Source of the DNA: Psychrobacter frigidicola
GTDB taxonomy: Bacteria; Pseudomonadota; Gammaproteobacteria; Pseudomonadales; Moraxellaceae
Direction of reading: 5' to 3'
Length of the DNA: 64,000 bases
NCBI RefSeq assembly: GCF_007997305.1
Contig: NZ_VORZ01000002.1
Span: 310,001-374,000, forward strand
Under the pieces are notes generated by a model. It did no database searches. It was not told the DNA's origin and saw only the letters and a program-made list of their open reading frames with translations. Below, one piece after another: positions 59,642 through 64,000 of the stretch (the stretch's first letter is position 1; every line of letters starts with the position of its first letter). The translations under genes and the position numbers were made by a program.

Positions 59642-60121
59642 TTAGTTGCTGTCTGTTTTGGTAATGATGAAGTGAAATATTGTATCGACCGTATGAGGAG
59701 TCGAGCCGTCATTGGACAAACCATCGGTGGTTTGATTGACTATTAATAATAATGGATTAGCCGTTTTCTGGGTTTGCTGACAAAATGCCATGATATCAGC
59801 TTGCGAGTTGGGATCGGTGGCGACTACGTAAAGTGATTCGCCAATATTAACATCGCGCAACGCTACTTTAGTTTTTAGTAAAGGCATCGGGCAAGCCAGT
59901 CCGCGACCGTCCACCATGCTTCTAATCATTATGATAGAAGTAGACGTGGGAGAATTTTCATTTATTGCTTCATCATTTAGCTGAACATTGTCGATACAGT
60001 CTGCTGGTAATAGGTTTAATAAAGCGGCGACTGTCGTTTGCGTTGCCTCAGATAAGGTCTGAGCCAAACGTATATGATGAGGGACATTCGGTATTATGGT
60101 AGATTGACGGTCAGTGGACAT
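59642..60121 (-). CDS. TusA/SirA-family sulfurtransferase-like protein
   Basis: 159 residues. The C-terminal 80 residues are a TusA domain: VDGRGLACPMPLLKTKVAL with the sulfur-accepting Cys, then LYVVATDPNSQADIMAFCQQ. The first 70 residues are not part of TusA; they contain a helical stretch (LSEATQTTVAALLNLLP), so either the protein is extended or translation begins at an internal Met near residue 66. It is upstream of rpoH on the same strand (85-base gap). Sulfur relay is inferred from the family. Confidence 0.82.
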   Translation of the reverse strand: MSTDRQSTIIPNVPHHIRLAQTLSEATQTTVAALLNLLPADCIDNVQLNDEAINENSPTSTSIIMIRSMVDGRGLACPMPLLKTKVALRDVNIGESLYVVATDPNSQADIMAFCQQTQKTANPLLLIVNQTTDGLSNDGSTPHTVDTIFHFIITKTDSN

Positions 60122-60467
60122 AATGAAGCTCTAACATTCAGTTTATAATATTTAAAATAGACGTTTTCACGACGCTAGTGATATAGATTGGATTGGTTAT
60201 TATAACAAATCCATGCTGAGCAATTGCGGTCGATTGGTAGTACGGTTATCAACGCTGTTATTAAAATTATTAATGATAGCTTTGCTATCAGCATAACAAA
60301 AGTGATGACCATACAAATTTTTTAAGGGCTTAATAAGTGGCTTAATGTTGCGCGAAGATGACGCGCTGCTGAGATATTGGTAGTTAAGACGATGTTAGAA
60401 TTGACCTCCTGTCATCAAGCTCGTATAGTCAAAAATGACGATATAACTATTAGCATAGGATAAATAT
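60122..60467. other. divergent intergenic region tusA-like gene / bepA-like gene
   Basis: About 345 bases. It holds a small hairpin TGATAGC (60274-60280) / GCTATCA (60284-60290) with a 3-base loop and no T run. No ORF is supported. Confidence 0.4.
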
Positions 60468-62147
60468 TTGAACCCTTTTAATCGTTCTGTGATGAACCAG
60501 CGTTTAATGACGCACCTATGCTTAAGTGAGCATGTTGCGTCATCAAACTCACAGCGGGCAAGACGTTATCGTTATGCTGGATTGTTTTTACTGAGTGCGG
60601 TAGCTAGTGGGCTTGTTGGTGTCAATAGTTCCACTCACGCTGCGCTATCTATGGCAAATACAACGACGTCCGGTGCCAGTGCTATGTCTAGCTCGTGGCG
60701 GCAGCCGGTCACAGAAGAGCTGGCATTGCCAAGTTTGCAAGGACAAGGATTAAGCTTTGCGGATCAGTATCAAAACAAACTTATCGGAGAGTGGTCGCTA
60801 CAAAATATCAATGGTCGTGCGAAAATGGAACACGACCCTTGGGTTCAAGAGACTGTCAAAGAGATGACGTGGCGGCTTAACGCACAAGCAAGGCAGCAAG
60901 CGCCACTTGGGGTGGTCATTATTGATAATCGTAGTATTAATGCTTTTGCAGCGCCGGGCGGCGTTATTGGGATTAATACCGGCACAATACTGGCAGCCAG
61001 TAGTATGGATGAGCTGGCAAGTGTCGTGGCGCATGAGGTCGCGCACATCAGTCAGCGCCATTATGAACATGGGGCAGATGAGCGTCGCCAAGCGTTACTG
61101 ATACAAGTCGGTGGTATGTTGGCCGCGATTGCCGCGTCAGCCGTTGATAGCGGCGGCGATGCGGCAGCGGCGGTGATGATGGGCAGTCAGACTGCTGCCT
61201 TGAATAATAATATGGGCTTTAGCCGTAGCAATGAGCGCGAAGCGGATCGATTGGGCATGCAAATTATGAACCAAGCAGGTTATGATCCACGGGCCATGCC
61301 ACGATTTTTTGCGACGATGAATCAACAAAGCCAACTCAATCAAATCGAAAATCGTTTTTTACCCAGCTTTGTGCGCTCCCATCCTCTAAGTAATGAGCGT
61401 CTGAGTGACGCCCAAAGCCGTGCGCAGCGTTATCCTACGTTATCGCTTGCCCAGCAGCAGCGTCATCAAGCCTTATTCGACTTACTCTATTGGCGAACAC
61501 AAGCTACCGGCAAGCATGTCTCTCAAACCGCATTAACCGCTGCCGCGAAGAACAGTGTGGGTGCAAAAGTTGCCCTCATGTATTGGTATGGACAGCAGCA
61601 GAATTTTGATGATGCCAAAGATATTATGACGCAATTGGACACCTTGCCAAACTTACAACGGCAAGCGCTTGAGCCGTTATTGTCCATTACGCACAGTCAA
61701 GTTCTGAGTGAGCAAAACAAATGGGAACAAGCCGCTGAGGTGCTCGAGCGTCAGCAGCGTCTTTATCCTGAACGTCGTGATTTACGCCTGTATTTGGCCG
61801 AGGCACTAACCAATAGCAACCAGCCGACCCAAGCACAAATACTGTTAAAACCACTTACTTTGCAACAGCCAAGCGACCGTTACGCGTGGCAAAGCTTACA
61901 ATTGGCCAATGAAAAAATCGCTAAAACCTCACCTTCGTCCCAGCTGGCGGGTATTGCCACCATTAATGCGTTACGCTACCGCAGCCACGACCAACTATGG
62001 AATGGACGTTATGATTCTGCCCTGACGTCCTTAACCCAAGCGAAACAACTCACTGAACAGCTGCAAGCCAGTAGCGCGCGTCCATTACTAGCAAACATTA
62101 CCCAAGAGATAAAAAACGTAAAAACCGCCAAAGACTTTAAGCCTTAG
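60468..62147 (+). CDS. M48-family metalloprotease, BepA-like outer-membrane assembly protease
   Basis: About 559 residues. An N-terminal signal-like hydrophobic region (YAGLFLLSAVASGLVGV) is followed by the M48 domain with zinc site HEVAH (His189-Glu190, His193 in VVAHEVAHISQRH) and the later Glu in SNEREADRLGMQIM. A C-terminal TPR region (about 360-530) completes the BepA (YfgC) layout; BepA acts in LptD and Bam-complex quality control. A TTG start at 60468 has AGGATAAA in front; an ATG at 60492 is the alternative. Periplasmic localisation is inferred. Confidence 0.88.
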   Translation: MNPFNRSVMNQRLMTHLCLSEHVASSNSQRARRYRYAGLFLLSAVASGLVGVNSSTHAALSMANTTTSGASAMSSSWRQPVTEELALPSLQGQGLSFADQYQNKLIGEWSLQNINGRAKMEHDPWVQETVKEMTWRLNAQARQQAPLGVVIIDNRSINAFAAPGGVIGINTGTILAASSMDELASVVAHEVAHISQRHYEHGADERRQALLIQVGGMLAAIAASAVDSGGDAAAAVMMGSQTAALNNNMGFSRSNEREADRLGMQIMNQAGYDPRAMPRFFATMNQQSQLNQIENRFLPSFVRSHPLSNERLSDAQSRAQRYPTLSLAQQQRHQALFDLLYWRTQATGKHVSQTALTAAAKNSVGAKVALMYWYGQQQNFDDAKDIMTQLDTLPNLQRQALEPLLSITHSQVLSEQNKWEQAAEVLERQQRLYPERRDLRLYLAEALTNSNQPTQAQILLKPLTLQQPSDRYAWQSLQLANEKIAKTSPSSQLAGIATINALRYRSHDQLWNGRYDSALTSLTQAKQLTEQLQASSARPLLANITQEIKNVKTAKDFKP

Positions 62148-62152
62148 GCGGT
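62125..62152 (-). terminator. likely terminator for the yqeY-like gene inside the bepA 3' end
   Basis: Inverted repeat AACCGCC / GGCGGTT across the stop codon of the protease gene. On the minus strand the hairpin is followed by a T run, so it fits the yqeY-like gene that ends at 62227. Confidence 0.5.
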
Positions 62153-62226
62153 TGAGTTTTATATTTTTTAGTCGATGCAGTTTTAAATAAATTTCTAAAG
62201 CTTCAATTAAAAAAACAGCTAATTTT

Positions 62227-62676
62227 TTAAGGCTGCAGTGCTTGTCTCACTAACTTTGAGATAATCGCTGGATCAGCGCGTCCAGCGGTTTTAATTTTTA
62301 AAACCCCCATGACACCGCCCATATCACGCATTGACTTAGCGCCTTGTGCCGTAATTTCAGCATTCACTAAATCAGCAAGTTCAGCATCATCCATCTGCAT
62401 TGGCATGAATTCATTAATAATATCAATTTCAAACTGTTCTTTAGTTGCTAAGTCAACACGGTCATTTTCGGTAAAAATCGTCAATGACTCATGGCGCTGC
62501 TTGAGCTGTTTTTGCAACACCTCTAATACGTCAGCATCATCCAGTTGTGTTTGGCGATCAATCTCAATTTGTTTAATGACCGCCTGCACATTACGTAGCA
62601 CTTTGACGCGCTCGATATTGTGGGCTTTCATAGAAGTAATGATATCGTCTGCCAAGCTTTGTTTAAGTGGGTTCAT
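62227..62676 (-). CDS. GatB/YqeY domain protein
   Basis: 149 residues, the stand-alone YqeY family: helical domain (LKQSLADDIITSMKAH, RVKVLRNVQAVIKQIE) and the C-terminal GGVMGVLKIKTAGRADPAII segment also found at the end of GatB. A role in tRNA amidation is suggested only by homology to GatB. It is encoded next to rpsU on the same strand, as in many gammaproteobacteria. Confidence 0.9.
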   Translation of the reverse strand: MNPLKQSLADDIITSMKAHNIERVKVLRNVQAVIKQIEIDRQTQLDDADVLEVLQKQLKQRHESLTIFTENDRVDLATKEQFEIDIINEFMPMQMDDAELADLVNAEITAQGAKSMRDMGGVMGVLKIKTAGRADPAIISKLVRQALQP

Positions 62677-62798
62677 AATCGCTATCCTTCCTTATACTAT
62701 TAAAAAAACAATATATTATTAAAAATACAATGCTAATAAAACGCTAATGCTGCTAAAAAATAAGTACTACTAAAACATTATAATAAAAAGTGTAGCAC

Positions 62799-62834
62799 AA
62801 AAAACGCCACTGATATCAATGGATAGCAGTGGCG
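62799..62834 (-). terminator. terminator of rpsU
   Basis: On the minus strand CGCCACTG ... CAGTGGCG followed by a T run, about 50 bases after the rpsU stop. Confidence 0.75.
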
Positions 62835-62881
62835 CTGGTATAACTAATATAAGTATCTAAATCAATCTTAGTACTTAATGA

Positions 62882-63097
62882 TTAGTACATACGCGTGGTA
62901 CGAATAGTTTCGCGTTGTAACTTTTTCTTATAACGTTTAACAGCAGCCGCTTTTTTACGCTTACGTACTTGCGTTGGTTTTTCATAAAACTCACGCTTAC
63001 GTACGTCTGATAATACACCAGCTTTTTCACAAGCACGCTTAAAGCGGCGGATAGCGATATCAACTGGTTCGTTCTCTTTAACCTTAACTGCAGGCAT
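62882..63097 (-). CDS. rpsU: 30S ribosomal protein S21
   Basis: 71 residues, highly basic: [20 protein letters not shown] followed by [20 protein letters not shown], the standard S21 sequence. It is needed for base pairing of mRNA Shine-Dalgarno sequences to 16S rRNA. The ribosome-binding site AAGGAG is strong. yqeY lies downstream but a terminator separates them. Confidence 0.97.
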
Positions 63098-63501
63098 GAA
63101 GACTCCTTATGAGGATGAGATATAAAGGCATTAATTTGGCTGTATATTAGTATTAGCCGTAATATCTCAAGATTACAGGCATCAGCTCAAATTAGGACAG
63201 TCTTGCGCAATAGCACAAGGCCGGTCATCTTACTTAAAAATGCCAGTAAAGTCAAAGTCTTTAGCGTATGCATGCAAGATTATAGTGCCCTTTATTCTTA
63301 TTATAGACCAAATCTATGCCTGCACTTTTGTGTTAAAAGCGTTATAGGCCCTTGATAAGTAGAGGATAAATGAGTAATAAATAATTTATAAAAAATACTT
63401 AATGGCTATAACGGTTTGCTTTCGGTTTATGCTATGATAATTTCCATGTCATATCAGTAGGCATCTTTACGCTTTTTGTTAGTTTTATTAGGGATATTGG
63501 G
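63098..63501. other. divergent intergenic region rpsU / cytochrome c gene
   Basis: About 400 bases without a supported ORF or repeat. Promoters for both flanking genes must lie here; none could be assigned with confidence. Confidence 0.4.
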
Positions 63502-64000
63502 ATGAAAAAATCAGCATTATGGGCAGCGTTTGCCGTTACAATTGGCTTGAGTATGAGTGCCTGTAGCAGTGATAAAGAAGCAAAATCTGAATCAGGTGAA
63601 GTCATGGCGGTCGATCGTGTCGAGGCTGCCGCTGATCTTGCCCGTAAAAATGGCCCTAAAGCTGAAGATATGGTATTTGAAGAAACAGCGCCAGTGGCAA
63701 CAGCTGAGGCCGATATGACTGCTGCTGTAGATGCGCCTGACAGTGCAGAAGCTGCAAGCACAGAAACTGCCGCTGCTGCACCTGAAGTAGTGGCTTCTAA
63801 TGTTGGCGAACAGCTCTACAATAAACAGTGTATGGCTTGCCATGCAACCGGTTTACTTAATGCCCCTAAATATGGTGATGCCGCTGCTTGGGCCCCGCGC
63901 ATTGCAAAGGGTAAAGAAACTTTATATACCCATGCAGCAAATGGTTTTAATCAAATGAATGCTCAGGTCAATGCGGAAGTCAGTGAAGACCAAGTTCATG
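63502..64000 (+). CDS. cytochrome c5-type lipoprotein, cut by the window edge
   Basis: At least 166 residues, C-terminal end missing. A signal peptide (MKKSALWAAFAVTIGLSMSA) ends in a lipobox with Cys20, then a long Ala/Glu-rich linker (about 25-95), then a c-type haem motif CMACH in LYNKQCMACHATGLLNAPKY. The spacing and the NAPKYGD segment match cytochrome c5. It would be a membrane-anchored electron carrier of the respiratory chain. Downstream genes are outside the window. Confidence 0.85.
   Translation, partial: MKKSALWAAFAVTIGLSMSACSSDKEAKSESGEVMAVDRVEAAADLARKNGPKAEDMVFEETAPVATAEADMTAAVDAPDSAEAASTETAAAAPEVVASNVGEQLYNKQCMACHATGLLNAPKYGDAAAWAPRIAKGKETLYTHAANGFNQMNAQVNAEVSEDQVH

Noticed and set aside
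59557..59724. N-terminal extension of the rpoH frame to 394 codons
   Set aside because: The added residues are not sigma-like and run into the upstream tusA-like gene; ATG 59556 gives a normal-looking sigma-32.

Overview
The window looks like a chromosomal segment of a gammaproteobacterium of the Moraxellaceae, most likely Psychrobacter. This is inferred from the moderately AT-rich DNA, the overall look of the proteins, and the conserved cluster hemA / TPR protein-lolB-ispE-tRNA-Gln-prs-rplY at the left end. No rRNA, CRISPR array, transposase, integrase or complete prophage was seen.

Layout. 0-8.3 kb: rplY (cut by the window edge), prs, two identical tRNA-Gln(TTG) genes with a good promoter, ispE, lolB and a TPR protein on the minus strand, divergent from hemA. 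8.8-15.3 kb: a class V aminotransferase, two half-size YeeE/YedE sulfur-transport proteins, an acyl-CoA ligase, and divergent fadH. 15.5-18.1 kb: an AT-rich two-gene operon encoding an ABC/SMC-type AAA ATPase and an HNH nuclease, organised like the Septu (PtuAB) anti-phage system. It is followed at 18.2-18.6 kb by 3' remnants of a lipoate ligase gene and a DUF1003 gene. 19.1-33.3 kb: a cardiolipin-synthase-like phospholipase D, a glyoxalase-fold protein, an intact lplA, an unassigned lipoprotein, an old yellow enzyme, an HI0933-type flavoprotein, acs, a renalase-like flavoprotein, pgsA, and a tandem pair of pyridoxamine-oxidase-fold proteins. 33.7-37.7 kb: purL.

37.9-40.9 kb: a second AT-rich island gene, a large HD + GHKL (HSP90-like) ATPase protein whose single reading frame is interrupted by one in-frame TAG. 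41-49 kb: a glutamine amidotransferase, an AmiD-like amidase, a MOSC protein, nadD-rsfS and ackA-pta. 49.8-53.8 kb: an lptM-like lipoprotein gene, lysA, dapF and xerC. 53.9-64 kb: a nitrilase-family amidase, rpoN, hpf, thiS, a DUF423 protein, rpoH, a TusA-domain protein, a BepA-like protease, yqeY, rpsU and the start of a cytochrome c5-type gene.

The housekeeping genes cover central acetate metabolism (acs, ackA-pta), lysine/peptidoglycan precursors (lysA, dapF), tetrapyrrole, isoprenoid and nucleotide synthesis, and two alternative sigma factors. The best candidates for an undescribed system are the ATPase-HNH operon, whose nuclease carries an extra cysteine-rich C-terminal domain, and the amber-interrupted HD-GHKL gene. 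Both are AT-rich insertions between housekeeping genes, as expected of defence genes; function is inferred, not shown.
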